DNA of 64,000 nucleotides from Bretschneidera sinensis (taxonomy: Eukaryota; Streptophyta; Magnoliopsida; Brassicales; Akaniaceae): assembly GCA_023935145.1 (NCBI GenBank), contig CM043700.1:34629456-34693455 (forward strand), written 5' to 3'. This document shows positions 44,168 to 57,401 of the stretch, piece by piece (the first letter of the stretch is position 1; the number at the start of each line of letters is the position of its first letter). The position numbers and the translations under genes were made by a program. The notes under the pieces were generated by a model. The model was not told where the DNA came from. It saw nothing but the letters and a program-made list of their open reading frames with translations, and did no database searches.

Positions 44168-44913
44168 TGTCTGTTGGTTTTTTGAAGAGAGACTTATTCT
44201 GAGTTCTAATTCTAATTGAATTCCATGTTGGAAAAGTTATATTATTGTCTCTTCGGTGGTGCCTTTCTGTTGGTTTTTTGAAGGAAGGACTAATTCTGAA
44301 TTCTATTTGCACTTGACTTCATTATGGTAAACATTATGTTTTTTTGTCCCTTCGGTGGTCCTTGTCCCTTTGTCATTTGAAGAAAGACTAATTCTGAATT
44401 CTAAATCAAATTGAATTCCATGCTGGTAAAGACTCAAATGAATTTCATGCATATTGTGTTGTCCCTTCGGTGGTGTATTCCTGGTGGTTTTGAATTATTT
44501 TTGGGAAATATTGTTTGCTTTTGGTCCCTTCGATTGTGTATGTCTGTTGGTTTTCTGACGAGAGACTTATGCTAAATTCTAATTCTAATTGAATTCCATG
44601 ATGGAAAAGTTGTATTATTGTCCCTTCGGTGGTGCCTTTCTGTTGGGTTTTAGTAAGAAAGACTAATTCTGAATTCTATTTGCACTTGAATTCATTATGG
44701 TAAAAATTATGTTTTTTTGTCCCTTTGGTGGTCCTTGTCCCTTTGCAATCTTAAGAAAAACTAATTCTGAATTCTAAATCAAATTGAATTCCATGCTAGC
44801 AAAGATTCAAAATTAATTTCATGCAGACAAACATCGTATTGTTTTGTCCCTTCGGCAGTGCATTCCTTGTGGTTTTGAATTATTTATGGGAAACATTGTA
44901 TTCTTTTAATCCC

Positions 44914-45120
44914 AAAGATATTTTTGAGGTTCATAAAGGTACATTTACAGGTCAAGGCCATAAAGGACTATATGAAATCCTAACAACGTCATGGCATGTC
45001 AATTATCTCTTAACCTAGCTATGTTAGGCTCTTTAACCGTTGTTGTAGCTCACCATATCTCTTCCATGCCCACTTATCCATATCTAGCTGTTGATTATAG
45101 TACAAAACTGTCATTGTTCA
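44914..45120 (+). pseudogene. psaA: psaA fragment 21 (group delta)
   Basis: Group-delta mark: one base lost in GGCATGCTCAATT (reads GGCATGTCAATT), which shifts the frame. GTTGATTATAG at the end. Confidence 0.9.
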
Positions 45121-45651
45121 TGTCAGTTGGTTTTCTGAAGGGAGACTTATTCTATGTTTTAATTCTAATTGAATTTGATGCTGGAAAAGTTGTATTATTG
45201 TCCATTCGGTGGTGCATTCCTGGTGGTTTTGAATTATTTATTGGAAACACTGTATTCTTTTGGTCCTTTCGATTGTGTATGTTCGTTGGTTTTCTGACGA
45301 GAGACTTGTTCTAAATTCTAATTCTTATTGAATTCCATGCTGGAAAAGTTGTATTATTGTCCCTTCGGTGGTGCATTTCTGTTGGTTTTTTGAAGGAAAG
45401 ACTAATTCTGAATTCTATTTGCACTTGAATTCCTTATGGTAAACATTATGTTTTTTTGTCTCTTCGGTGGTCCTTGTCCCTTTGTCATATGAAGAAAAAC
45501 TAATTCTGAATTCTAAATCAAATTGAATTCCATGTTAGCAAAGATTCAAATGAATTTCATGCAGGCAAACATTGTCTTGTTTTGTCCATTCGGCGGTGCA
45601 TTCCTTGTGGTTTTGAATTATTTATGGGAAATATTATATTCTTTTGGTCCC

Positions 45652-45858
45652 AAAGATATTTTAGAGGTTCATAAAGGTCCATTAACAGGTCAAGGCCGTA
45701 AAGAACTACATGAAATCCTAAAAATGTCATGGCATGTCAATTATCTCTTAACCTAGCTATGTTAGGCTCTTTAGCCATTGTTGTAGCTCACCATATCTAT
45801 TCAATGCCCTCTTTTTCATTTCTAACTACTGATTATAGTATAGAACTGTCATTGTTCA
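45652..45858 (+). pseudogene. psaA: psaA fragment 22 (group delta)
   Basis: Group-delta deletion. CAAGGCCGTAAAGAACTACA is shared with fragment 23, 953 bp further on. Confidence 0.9.
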
Positions 45859-46604
45859 TGTCTGTTGGTTTTCTGAAGAGAGACTTATTCTGTGTTCTAA
45901 TTCTAATTGAATTTCATGATGGAAAAGTGGTATTTTTGTCCCTTCGGTTGTGCTTTTCTGTTGATTTTTTTGAAGGAAAGACTAATTCCGAAGTCTAATT
46001 TGCACTTGAATTCATTATGGTAAACATTATGTTTTTTTTGTTCTTTCGGTGGTCCTTGTCCATTTGTCATTTGAAAAAAGACTAATTCTGAATTCTAATT
46101 CAAATTGAATTTCATGCTGGTAAAGACTCAAATGATATTCATGCATATTGTTTTGTCCCTTCAGTGGTGCATTTATGGTGGTTTTGAATTATTTATGGGA
46201 AACATTGTATTCTTTTGGTCTCTTCGATTGTGCATGTCCGTTGGTTTTCTGACGAGAGACTTATTTTAAATTCTAATTCTAATTGAATTACATGATGGAA
46301 ATGTTGTATTATTGTCCCTTCGTTGGTGCCTTTTTGTTGGTTTTTTGAAGGAAAAACTAATTCTGAATTCTATTTACACTTGAATTCATTATGGTAAACA
46401 TTATGTGTTTTTCTCTTTGGTGGTCCTTATCCCTTTGTCATTTGAAGAAAAACTAATTCTGAATTCTAAATCAAATTGAATTCCATGTTAGCAAAGATTC
46501 AAATGAATTTCATGCAGGCAAACATTGTCTTGTTTTGTCCCTTCGGCGTTGCATTCCTTGTGGTTTTGAATTATTTATGGGAAATATTGTATTCTTTTGG
46601 TCCC

Positions 46605-46811
46605 AAAGATATTTTAGAGGTTCATAAAGGTCTATTAACAGGTCAAGGCCGTAAAGAACTACATGAAATCCTAAAAATGTCATGGCATGTCAATTATCTC
46701 TTAACCTAGCTATATTAGGCTCTTTAGCCATTGTTGTAGCTCACCATATCTATTCAATGCCCCATTTTCCATTTCTAACTACTGATTATAGTATAAAACT
46801 GTCATTGTTCA
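46605..46811 (+). pseudogene. psaA: psaA fragment 23 (group delta)
   Basis: Neighbouring duplicate of fragment 22. Adds CTATATTAGGC and CCCCATTTTCC. Confidence 0.9.
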
Positions 46812-47557
46812 TGTCTGTTGGTTTTCTGAAGAGAGACTTATTATGTATTCTAATTCTAATTGAATTTCGTGATGGAAAAGTGGTATTTTTGTCCCTTCGG
46901 TTGTGCTTTTCTTTTTATTTTTTGAAGGAAAGACTAATTCCAAAGTCTAATTTGCACTTGAATTCATTATGGTAAACATTATGTTTTTTTTGTTCTTTCG
47001 GTGGTCCTTGTCCATTTTTCATTTGAAGAAAGACTAATTCTGAATTCTAATTCAAATTAAATTTCATGCTGGTAAAGACTCAAATGAATTTCATGCATAT
47101 CGTTTTGTCCCTTCGGTGGTGCATTCCTGGTGGTTTTGAATTATTTAAGGGAAACACTGTATTCTTTTGGTCTCTTCGATTGTGCATGTCCGTTGGTTTT
47201 CTAACGAGAGACTTGTTCTAAATTCTAATTCTTATTGAATTCCATGCTGGAAAAGTTGTATTATTGTCCCTTCGGTGGTGTCTTTCTGTTGGTTTTTTGA
47301 AGGAAAGACTAATTCTGAATTTTATTTGCACTTGAATTCATTATGGTAAACGTTATGTTTTTTTGTCCTTTTGGTGGTCCTTGTTCCTTTGTCATCTGAA
47401 GAAAAACTAATTCTCAATTCTAAATCAAATTGAATTCCATGCTAGCAAAGATTCAAATGAATTTCATGCAACAAACATCGTATTGTTTTGTCCCTTCGGC
47501 GGTGCATTCTTTGTGGTTTTGAATTATTTTTGGGAAACATTGTATTCTTTTGATCCC

Positions 47558-47765
47558 AAAGATATTTTTGAGGTTCATAAAGGTCCATTAACAGGTCAAG
47601 GCCATAAAGGACTACATGAAATCCTAAAAATGTCATGGCATGTTAATTATCTCTTAACCTAGCTATGTTAGGCTCTTTAACCATTGTTGTAGCTCACCAT
47701 ATCTATTCCATGCCCCCTTTTTCCATTTCTAACTACTGATTATAGTACAGAACTGTCATTGTTCA
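47558..47765 (+). pseudogene. psaA: psaA fragment 24 (group delta)
   Basis: Group-delta deletion plus one extra T in CCCCCTTTTTCC. Left flank GATCCC. Confidence 0.9.
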
Positions 47766-48127
47766 TGTCTGTTGGTTTTCTGAAGAGAGACTTATTTTGA
47801 GTTCTAATTCTAATTGAATTCCTTGCTGGAAAAGTTGTATTATTGTCCCTTTGGTTGTGCTTTTCTGTCAGTTTTCTGAAAGAAAGACTAATTTCGAATT
47901 CTAATTTGAATTTGAATTCATTATAGTAAACATTATTTTTTTTTGTCCCTTCGGTGGTCCTTGTCCCTATGTTATTTGAAGAAAGACTAATTCCGAATTC
48001 TAATTGAAATTGAATTCCATGCTGGTAAAGATTCAAATGAATTTCATGCATATTGTTTTGTCCCTTCGGTGGTGCGTTCTTGGTAGTTTTGAATTATTGA
48101 TGGGAAACATTGTATTCTTTTGATCCC

Positions 48128-48333
48128 AAAGATATTTTTGAGGTTCATAAAGGTCCATTAACAAGTCAAGGCCATAAAGAACTACATGATATCCTTAAAA
48201 TGTCATGGCATGTCAATTATCTCTTAACCTAGCTATTTTAGGCTCTTTAACCATTGTTGTAGCTCACCATATCTATTCCATGCCCCTTTTCCATTTCTAA
48301 CTACTGATTATAGTACAGAACTGTCATTGTTCA
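48128..48333 (+). pseudogene. psaA: psaA fragment 25 (group delta)
   Basis: Group-delta deletion and a second lost base in CCCCTTTTCC. CTATTTTAGGC is shared with fragment 26. Confidence 0.9.
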
Positions 48334-49080
48334 TGTCTGTTGGTTTTCTGAAGAGAGACTTATTTTGAGTTGTAATTCTCATTGAGTTCCATGCTTGAAA
48401 AGTTGTAATATTGTCCCTTCGGTTGTGCTTTTCTGTTGGTTTTCTGAAGGAAAGACTAATTCCGAATTCTAATTTGAACTTGAATTCATTATGGTAAACA
48501 TTATGTTTTTTTGTCATTTCGGTGATCCTTGTCCCTCTGTCATTTTAAGAAAGACTAATTCTGAATTCTAATTCAAATTGAATTCCATGCTGGTAAAGAC
48601 TCAAATGAATTTCATGCATATTGTTTTGTCCCTTCGGTGGTGAATTCCTGGTGGTTTTGAATTATTTATGGGAAACACTGTATTCTTTTGGTCCCTTCGA
48701 TTGTGCATGTCCGTTGGTTTTCTGACGAGAGACTTGTTCTAAATTCTAATTCTTATTGAATTCCATGCTGGAAAAGTTGTATTATTGTCCCTTCGGTGGT
48801 GTTTTTCTGTTGGTTTTTTTGAAGGAAAGACTGATTCTGAATTCTGTTTGCACTTGAATTCATTATGGTAAACATTATGTTTTTTTGTCCATTTGGTGGT
48901 CCTTGTCCCTTTGTCATCTGAAGAAAAACTAATTCTGAATTCTAAATCGAATTGAATTCCATGCTAGCAAAGATTCAAATGAATTTCATGCAGACAAACA
49001 TCGTATTGTTTTGTCCCTTCGGCGGTGCATTCTTTGTGGTTTTGAATTATTTATGGGAAACATTGTATTCTTTTGATCCC

Positions 49081-49287
49081 TAAGATATTTTTGAGGTTCA
49101 TAAAGGTCCATAAACAGGTCAAGGCCATAAAGGACTACATGATATCCTAAAAATGTCATGGCATGTCAATTATCTCTTAACTTAGCTATTTTAGGCTCTT
49201 TAACCATTGTTGTAGCTCACCATATCTATTCCATGCCCCCTTTTCCATTTCTAGCTACTGATTATAATACAGAACTGTCATTGTTCA
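49081..49287 (+). pseudogene. psaA: psaA fragment 26 (group delta)
   Basis: Starts TAAGATAT in place of AAAGATAT (as fragment 38) and has a TAA stop (CCATAAACAGG). Confidence 0.9.
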
Positions 49288-50036
49288 TGTCTGTTGGTTT
49301 TCTGAAGAGAGACTTATTTTGAGTTCTAATTCTAATTGAATTCCGTGCCGAAAAAGTTGTATTATTGTCCCTTCGGTTGTGCTTTTCTGTTAGTTTTCTG
49401 AAGGAAAGACTAATTTCGAATTCTAAGTTGAACTTGAATTCATTATGGTAAACATTATGTTTTTTTGTCCTTTCGGTGGTCCTTGTCCCTCTGTCATTTG
49501 AAGAAACACTAATTCTGAATTCTCAATCAAATTGAATTCCATGCTGGTAAAGATTCAAATGAATTTTCATGCATATTGTTTTGTCCCATCGGTGGTGCAT
49601 TCCTGATGGTTTTGAATTATTTATGGGAAACATTGTTTTCTTTTGGTCCCTTCGATTGTGAATGTTCGTTGGTTTTCTTACAACAGACTTATTCTAAATT
49701 CAAATTTTAATTGAATTCCATGATGGAAAAGTTGTATTATTGTCCCTTCAGTGGTGCCTTTCTGATGGGTTTTTGTAGGAAAGACTAATTCTGAATTCTA
49801 TTTGCACTTGAATTCATTATGGTAAACATTATGTTTTTTTTTGTACCTTCGGTGGTACTTGTCCCTTTGTCATTTGAAGAAAGTCTAATTCTGAATTCTA
49901 AATCAACTTTAATTCCATGCGGGCAAAGATTCAAATGAATTTCATGTAGACAAAGATCGTATTGTTTTGTCCCTTCGGTGGTGCATTGTTGGTGGTTTTG
50001 AATTATTTATGGGAAACATTGTATTCTTTTGGTCCC

Positions 50037-50244
50037 AAAGATATTTTAGAGGTTCATAATGGTCCATTTACAGGTCAAGGCCATAAAGGACTATATGAAA
50101 TCCTTACAACATCATGGCATGCTCAATTATCTCTTAACCTAGCTATGTTAGGCTCTTTACCCATTGTTGTAGCTCATCATATGTATTCCATGACCCCTTA
50201 TCCATATCTAGCTACTGATTATGGTACAGAACTGTCATTGTTCA
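50037..50244 (+). pseudogene. psaA: psaA fragment 27 (group gamma)
   Basis: Open through to the flanking repeat. CATAATGGTCC and TTTACCCATTG are private changes. Confidence 0.9.
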
Positions 50245-50588
50245 TGTCTGTTGTTTTTCTGAACAGAGACTTATTATGCGTTCTAATTCTAATTGAGTTC
50301 CATGCTGGAAAAGTTGTATTATTGTCCTTTCGGTTGTGCTTTTCTGTTGGTTTTCTGAAGGAAAGACTAATTCCGAATTCTAATTTGATTATTTTCCCTT
50401 CAGTGGTGCCTTTCTAATGGATTTTTGTAGGAAAGACTAATTCTGAATTCTAAATCAACTTTAATTCCATGCGGGCAAAGATTCAAATGAATTTCATGTA
50501 GACAAAGATCGTATTGTTTTGTCCCTTCGGTGGTGCATTCCTGGTGGTTTTGAATTATTTATAGGAAACATTGTATTCTTTTGGTCCC

Positions 50589-50816
50589 AAAGGTATTTTA
50601 GAGGTTCATAAAGGTACATTTACAGGTCAAGGCCATAAAGGACTATATGAAATCCTAACAACATCATGGCATGCTCAATTCTCTCTTAATCTAGCTATGT
50701 TAGGCTCTTTAACCATTGTTGTAGCTCTTTAACCATTGTTGTAGCTCACCATATGTATTCCATGACCCCTTATCCATATCTAGCTACTGATTATGGTACA
50801 GAACTGTCATTGTTTA
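50589..50816 (+). pseudogene. psaA: psaA fragment 28 (group gamma, 20-bp internal duplication)
   Basis: TTTAACCATTGTTGTAGCTC occurs twice in a row (50,707-50,746), which shifts the frame. Fragment 30 has the same duplication. Confidence 0.9.
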
Positions 50817-51179
50817 TGTCTGTTGTTTTTTTGAACCGAGACTTATTCTGCATTCTAATTCTAATTGAGTTCCATGTTGGAAAAGTTGTATTATTGACCC
50901 TTCAGTTGTCCTTTTCTGTTAGTTTTTTTGAAAGAAAGACTAATTCTCAATTCTAATTTGACCTTGTATTCATTATGGTAAATACTATGTTTTTTTCTCC
51001 CTTCGGTGGTCCTTGTCCCTCTGTCGTCTGAAGAAAGACTAATTCTGAATTCTAAATCAAATTGAATTCCATGCTGGTGAAGATTCAAATGAATTTCATG
51101 CATATTGTTTTGTCCCTTCGGTGGTGCATTCCTGGTGGTTTTGAATTATTTATGGGAAACATTGTATTCTTTTGGTCCA

Positions 51180-51387
51180 AAAGATATTTTGGAGGTTCAT
51201 AAAGGTCCATTTACAGGTCAAGGCCATAAAGGACTATATGAAATCCTTACAACATCATGGCATGCTCAATTATCTCTTAACCTAGCTATGTTAGGCTCTT
51301 TAACCATTGTTGTAGCTCACCATATGTATTCCATGACCCCTTATCCATATCTAGCTACTGATTATGGTACAAAACTGTCATTGTTCA
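51180..51387 (+). pseudogene. psaA: psaA fragment 29 (group gamma)
   Basis: Left junction GGTCCAAAAG. ATTTTGGAGG; open frame. Confidence 0.9.
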
Positions 51388-52137
51388 TGTCTGTTGTTTT
51401 TCTGAACAGAGACTTATTCTGCGTTCTAATTCTAATTGAGTTCCATGCTGGAAAAGTTGTATTATTGTCGCTTCGGTTGTGCTTTTTTGTTGGTTTTCTG
51501 AAGGAAAGACTAATTCCGAATTCTAATTTGAACTTGAATTCATTATGGTAAACATTATGTTTTTTGGTCCCTTCGGTGGTCCTTGTCCCTCTGTCATTTG
51601 AAGAAAGACTAATTCTGAATTCCCTATCAAATTGAATTCCGTGCTGGTAAAGATTCAAATGAATTTTCATGCATATTGTTTTGTCGCTTTGGTGGTGCAT
51701 TCCTGATGGTTTTGGAATATTTATGGGAAACATTGTTTTATTTTGGTCCCTTCGATTGTGCATGTCCGTTGGTTTTCTGATGGGAGATTTATTCTAAAGT
51801 CTAATTTTAATTGAATTCCATGATGGAAAAGTTGTATTATTGTCCCTTCAGTGGTGCCTTTCTGATGGGTTTTTTTGTAGGAAAGACTAATTCTGAATTC
51901 TATTTGCACTTGAATTCATTATGGTAAACATTATGTTTTTTTTGTCCCTTCGGTGGTACTTGTCCCTTTGTCATTTGAAGAAAGACTAATTCTGAATTCT
52001 AAATCAACTTTAATTCCATGCGGGCAAAGATTCAAATGAATTTCATGTAGACAAAGATCGTATTGTTTTGTCCCTTCGGTGGTGCATTCCTGGTGGTTTT
52101 GAATTATTTATAGGAAACATTGTATTCTTTTGGTCCC

Positions 52138-52365
52138 AAAGATATTTCAGAGGTTCATAAAGGTACAATTACAGGTCAAGGCCATAAAGGACTATATGAA
52201 ATCCTAACAACATCATGGCATGCTCAATTATCTCTTAACCTCGCTATGTTAGGCTCTTTAACCATTATTGTAGCTCTTTAGCCATTGTTGTAGCTCACCA
52301 TATGTTTTCCATGACCCCTTATCCATATCTAGCTACTGATTATGGTACAGAACTATCATTGTTTA
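52138..52365 (+). pseudogene. psaA: psaA fragment 30 (group gamma, 20-bp internal duplication)
   Basis: Shares the 20-bp duplication with fragment 28, with two later point changes inside it. Confidence 0.9.
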
Positions 52366-53337
52366 TGTCTGTTGTTTTTCTGAACAGAGACTTATTCTGC
52401 ATTCTAATTCTAATTGTGTTTCCATGATGGAAAAGTTGTATTATTGACCCTTCGGTTGTGCTTTTCTGTTAGTTTTTTGAAGGAACGACTAATTCCCTAT
52501 TCTAATTTGACCTTGTATTCATTATGGTAAACATTATGTTTTTTTGTCCCTTCGGTGGTCCTTGTTCCTCTGTCGTCTGAAGAAAGACCAATTCTGAATT
52601 CTAAATCAATTTGAATCCCATGCTGGTAAAGATTCAAATGAATTTCATGCATATTGTTTTATCCCATCGGTGGTGCCTTTTTGATGGGTTTTTGTAGGAA
52701 AAACTAATTCTGAATTCTATTTGCACTTGAATTCATTATGGTAAACATTATATTTTTTTGTCCCTTCGGTGGTCTTTGTCCCTTTGTCATTTGAAGAAAG
52801 ACTAATTATGAATTCTAAATCAACTTTATTTCCATGCGGGCAAAGATTCAAATGAATTTCAAGTAGATAAACATCGTATTGTTTTGTCCCTTCGGTGGTG
52901 CATTCCTGGTGGTTTTGAATTATTTATGGGAAACATAGTTGTCTTTTGGTCCCTTCGATTGTGCATGTCCGTTGGTTTTCTGACGAGAGACTTATTCTAA
53001 ATTCTAATTCTAATTTATTTCCATGATAGAAAAGTTGTATTATTGTCCATTCGTTGGTGCCTTTCTGTTGGTTTTTTGACGGAAAGACTAATTCTGAATT
53101 CTTTTTGTACTTGAATTCATTACGGTAAACATTATGTTTTTTTGTTCATTTGGTGGTCCTTGTCCCTTTGTCTTTTGAAGAAAGATTAATTCTGATTTCT
53201 AAGTCAACTTTGATTCCATGCTGGCAAAGATTCAAAGGAATTTCATGCAGGCAAACATGGTATTGTTTTGTCCCTTCGGTGATGCATTCTTGGTGGTTTT
53301 GAATTATTTATGGGAAACATTATATTCTTTTGGTCCC

Positions 53338-53545
53338 AAAGATATTTTAGAGGTTCATAAAGGTCTCTTTACAGATCAAGGCCTTGAAGGACTAGATGAA
53401 ATCCTAACAACATCATGGCATGCTCAATTATCTCTTAACCTAGCTATGTTAGGTTTTTTAACCATTGTTGTAGCTCACCATATGTATTCCATGACCCCTT
53501 ATCCATATCTATCTACTGATTATGGAACAGAACTGTCATTGTTTA
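53338..53545 (+). pseudogene. psaA: psaA fragment 31 (group gamma)
   Basis: Has GGTCTCTTTACAGATCAAGG and CTTGAAGGACTAGATG. In a 147-codon frame from ATG 53,218. Confidence 0.9.
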
Positions 53546-53917
53546 TGTCTGTTGTTTTTCTGAACGAAGACTTATTCTGCATTCTAATTTTAATTGAATT
53601 CCATGATGGAAAAGTTGTATTATTGTCCCATCGGTGGTGCCTTTTTGATAGGTTTTTGTAGGAAAGACTAATTCTGAATTCTATTTGCACTTGAATTCAT
53701 TATGGTAAACATTATGATTTTTTGTCCCTTCTGTGGTCCTTGTCCCTTTGTCATTTGAAGAAAGACTAATTTTGAATTCTAAATCAAATTTAATTCCATA
53801 CGGGCAAAGATTCAAATGAATTTCATGTAGACAAACATCGTATTGTTTTGTCCCTTCGGTGGTGCATTCCTGGTGGTTTTGAATTATTTATGGGAAACAT
53901 TGTATTCTTTTGGTCCC

Positions 53918-54125
53918 AAAGATATTTTAGAAGTTCATAAAGGTCCATTTACAGATCAAGGCCATAAAGGACTAGATGAAATCCTAACAACATCATGGCA
54001 TGCTCAGTTATCTCTTAACCTAGCTATGTTAGGCTTTTTAACCATTGTTGTAGCTCACCATATGTATTCCATGACCTCTTATCCATATCTAGCTACTGAT
54101 TATGGAACAGAACTGTCATTGTTTA
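53918..54125 (+). pseudogene. psaA: psaA fragment 32 (group gamma)
   Basis: ACAGATCAAGG and ACTAGATG as in fragments 31 and 43. ATGACCTCTTATCC. Confidence 0.9.
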
Positions 54126-54373
54126 TGTCGTTTTTCTGAACAAAGACTTATTCTGCATTCTAATTTTAATTGAATTCCATGATGGAAAAGTTGTATTATT
54201 GTTCCATCGGTGGTGCCTTTTTGATAGGTTTTTGTAGGAAAGACTAATTCTGAATTCTATTTGCACTTGAATTCATTATGGTAAACATTATGTTTTTTTG
54301 TCTCTTCGGTGGTCCTTTTCCCTTTGTCATTTGAAGAAAGACTAATTCTGAATTCTAAATCAAATTGAATTCC

Positions 54374-54865
54374 ATGCTGGCAAAGATTCAAATGAATTTC
54401 ATGCAGGCAAACATCGTCTTGTTTTGTCCCTTCAGTGGTGCATTCTTGGTGGTTTTGAATTATTTATGGGAAACATTGTATTCTTTTGGTCCCAAAGATA
54501 TTTTAGAGGTTCATAAAGGTCCATTTACAGGTCAACGCCATAAAGGACTATATGAAATCCTAACAACATCATGGTACACTCAATTATCTCTTAACCTAGC
54601 TATGTTAGGCTCTTTAACCATTGTTGTAGCTCACCATATGTATTCCATGCCCCCTTATCCATATCTAGTTGTTGATTATGGTATAGAGCTGTCATTGTTA
54701 ACGTCTGTTGGTTTTCTGAAGAGAGACTTATTCTATGTTCTAATTCTAATTGAATTTCATGTTGGAAAAGTGGTATTTTTGTCCCTTCAGTTGTGCGTTT
54801 CTGTTGATTTTTTGAAGGAAAGACTAATTCTGAAGTCTAATTTTCACTTGAATTCATTATGGTAA
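54374..54865 (+). other. Chimeric open frame, satellite-psaA-satellite (163 codons)
   Basis: From a true ATG the frame reads about 40 residues of satellite ([20 protein letters not shown]), then 69 of psaA, then about 50 of satellite. A similar ATG frame lies at 58,026-58,517 (163 codons). Probably chance openness kept by shared ancestry; no promoter or expression evidence. Confidence 0.35.
54494..54701 (+). pseudogene. psaA: psaA fragment 33 (group epsilon)
   Basis: Open frame. Group mark GTTGTTGATTATGGTATAGAG. Trp-Tyr-Thr (TGGTACACTC) in place of Trp-His-Ala. Confidence 0.9.
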
Positions 54866-55449
54866 ACATTATGTTGTTTTTGTCCTTTCGGTGGTCCTTG
54901 TCCATTTGTCATTTGAAGAAAGTCTAATTCTGAATTCTAATTCAAATCGAATTCCATGCTGGTAAAGTCTCAAATGAATTTCATGCATATTATTTTGTCC
55001 CTACGGTGGTGCATTCCTGGTGGTTTTGAATTATTTAAGGGAAACACTGTATTCTTTTGGTCCCTTCGATTGTGCATGTCCGTTGTTTTTCTGACGAGAG
55101 ACTTGTTCTAATTTCTAATTCTAATTGAATTCCGTGCTGGAAAAGTTGTATTATTGTCCCTTCGGTGGTGCCTTTCTGTTGGTTTTTTGAAGGAAAGACT
55201 AATTCTGAATTCTATTTGCACTTGAATTCATTATGGTAAACATTATGTTTTTTTTGTCTCTTTGGTGGTCCTTGTCCCTTTGTCATCTGAAGAAAAACTA
55301 ATTCTCAATTCTACATCAAATTGAATTCCATGCTAGCAAAGATTCAAATGAATTTCAGGCAGACAATCATCGTGTTGTTTTGTCGCTTCGGTGGTGCATT
55401 CTTTGTGGTTTTGAATTATTTATGGGAAACGTTGTATTCTTTTGATCCC

Positions 55450-55656
55450 AAAGATATTTTTGAGGTTCATAAAGGTCCATTTACAGGTCAAGGCCATAAA
55501 AGACTACATGATATCCTAAAAATGTCATGGCATGTCAATTATCTCTTAACCTAGCTATGTTAGGCTCTTTAACCATTGTTGTAGCTCACCATATCTATTC
55601 TATGCCCCATTTTCCATTTCTAGCTACTGATTATAGTACAGAACTGTCATTGTTCA
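55450..55656 (+). pseudogene. psaA: psaA fragment 34 (group delta)
   Basis: Group-delta frameshift. CATAAAAGACTACATGATATCC. Left flank GATCCC. Confidence 0.9.
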
Positions 55657-56401
55657 TGTCTGTTGGTTTTCTGAAGAGAGACTTATTTTGAGTTCTAATT
55701 CTAATTGAATTCCATGCTGGAAAAGTTGTATTATTGTCTCTTCGGTTGTGCTTTTCTGTCAGTTTTCTGAAGGAAAGACTAATTCCGAATTCTAAGTTGA
55801 ACTTGAATTCATTATGGTAAACATTATTTTTTTTTTGTCCCTTCGGTGGTCCTTGTCCATCTGTCATTTGAAGAAAGACTAATTCTGAATTCTAATTGAA
55901 ATTGAATTCCATGCTAGTAAAGATTTAAATGAATTTCATGCATATTGTTTTGTCCCTTCGGTGGTGCGTTCTTGGTGGTTTTGAATTATTTATGGGAAAT
56001 ACTGTATTCTTTTAGTCCCTTCGATTGTGCATGTCCGTTGGTTTTCTGACGAGAGACTTGTTCTAAGTTCTAATTCTTATTGAATTTCATGCTTGAAAAG
56101 TTGTGTTATTGTCCCTTCAGTGGTGCCTTTCTGTTGATCTTTTGAAGGAAAGACTACTTCTGAATTCTATTTGCACTTGAGTTCATTATGGTAAACATTA
56201 TATTTTTGTCCCTTCGGTGGTCCTTGTCCCTTTGTCATTTGAAGAAAGATTAATTCTGAATTCTAAATCAACTTTGATTCAATGCTGGCAAAGATTCAAA
56301 TGAATTTCATGCAGGCAAACATCGTATTGTTTTGTCCCTTCGGTGATGCATTCTTGGTGGTTTTGAATTATTTATGGGAAATATTGTATTCTTTTGGTCC
56401 C

Positions 56402-56608
56402 AAAGATATTTTTGAGGTTCATAAAGGTCCATTTACAGGTCAAGGCCATAAAGGACTATATAAAATTCTAAAAACATCATGGCATGTCAATTATCTCTTA
56501 ACCTAGCTATGTTAGGCTCTTTAACCATTGTTGTAGCTCACCATATCTATTCCATGCCCCCTTTTCCATATCTAGCTACTGATTATAGTACAGAACTGTC
56601 ATTGTTCA
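56402..56608 (+). pseudogene. psaA: psaA fragment 35 (group delta)
   Basis: Group-delta frameshift. TATATAAAATTC gives a TAA stop shared with fragment 39. Confidence 0.9.
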
Positions 56609-57320
56609 TGTCTGTTGGTTTTATAAAGAGAGACTTATTTTGAGTTCTAATTCTAATTGAATTCCGTGTCGAAAAAGTTGTATTATTGTCCATTCGGTTG
56701 TGCTTTTCTAAAGGAAAGACTAATTCCGAATTCTAATTTGAACTTGAATTCATTATGGTAAACATTATGTTTTTTTGTCCCTTCGGTGGTCATTGTCCCT
56801 CTGTCATTTGAAGAAAGGCTAATTCTGAATTCTCAATCAAATTGAATTCCATGCTGGTAAAGATTCAAAAGAATTTTCATGCATATTGTTTTGTCCTTTC
56901 GGTGGTGAATTCTTGATGGTTTTGAATTATTTATGGGAAACATTGTTTTCTTTTGGCCCCTTCGATTGTGCATGTCCGTTGGTTTTCTAACGAGAGACTT
57001 ATTCTAAATTCTAATTTTAATTGAATTCCATGATGGAAAAGTTGTAATATTATCCCTTCAGTGGTGCCTTTCTTATGGGTTTTTTTTTGTAGGAAAGACT
57101 AATTCTGAATTCTATTTGAACTTGAATTCATTATGGTAAACATTATGTTTTTTTTGTCCCTTCGGTGGTACTTGTCCCTTTGTTATTTGAAGAAAGACTA
57201 ATTCTAAATTCTAAATCAACTTTAATTCCATGTGGGCAAAGATTCAAATGAATTTCATGCAGACAAAGATCGTCTTGTTTTGTCCCTTCGGTGGTGTATT
57301 CCTGGTGGTTTTGAATTATT

Positions 57321-57401
57321 GTTGTAGCTCACCATATGTATTCCCTGCCACCTTATCCATATCTAGTTGTTGATTATGGTACAGAGCTGTCATTGTTCAT
57401 G
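57321..57401 (+). pseudogene. psaA: psaA fragment 36 (group epsilon, 5'-truncated)
   Basis: The satellite word GAATTATT joins straight to GTTGTAGCTCACC, so about 125 bp of psaA and the satellite piece before it are lost. ATT at the joint is microhomology. Fragment 40 has the same joint. Confidence 0.88.
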
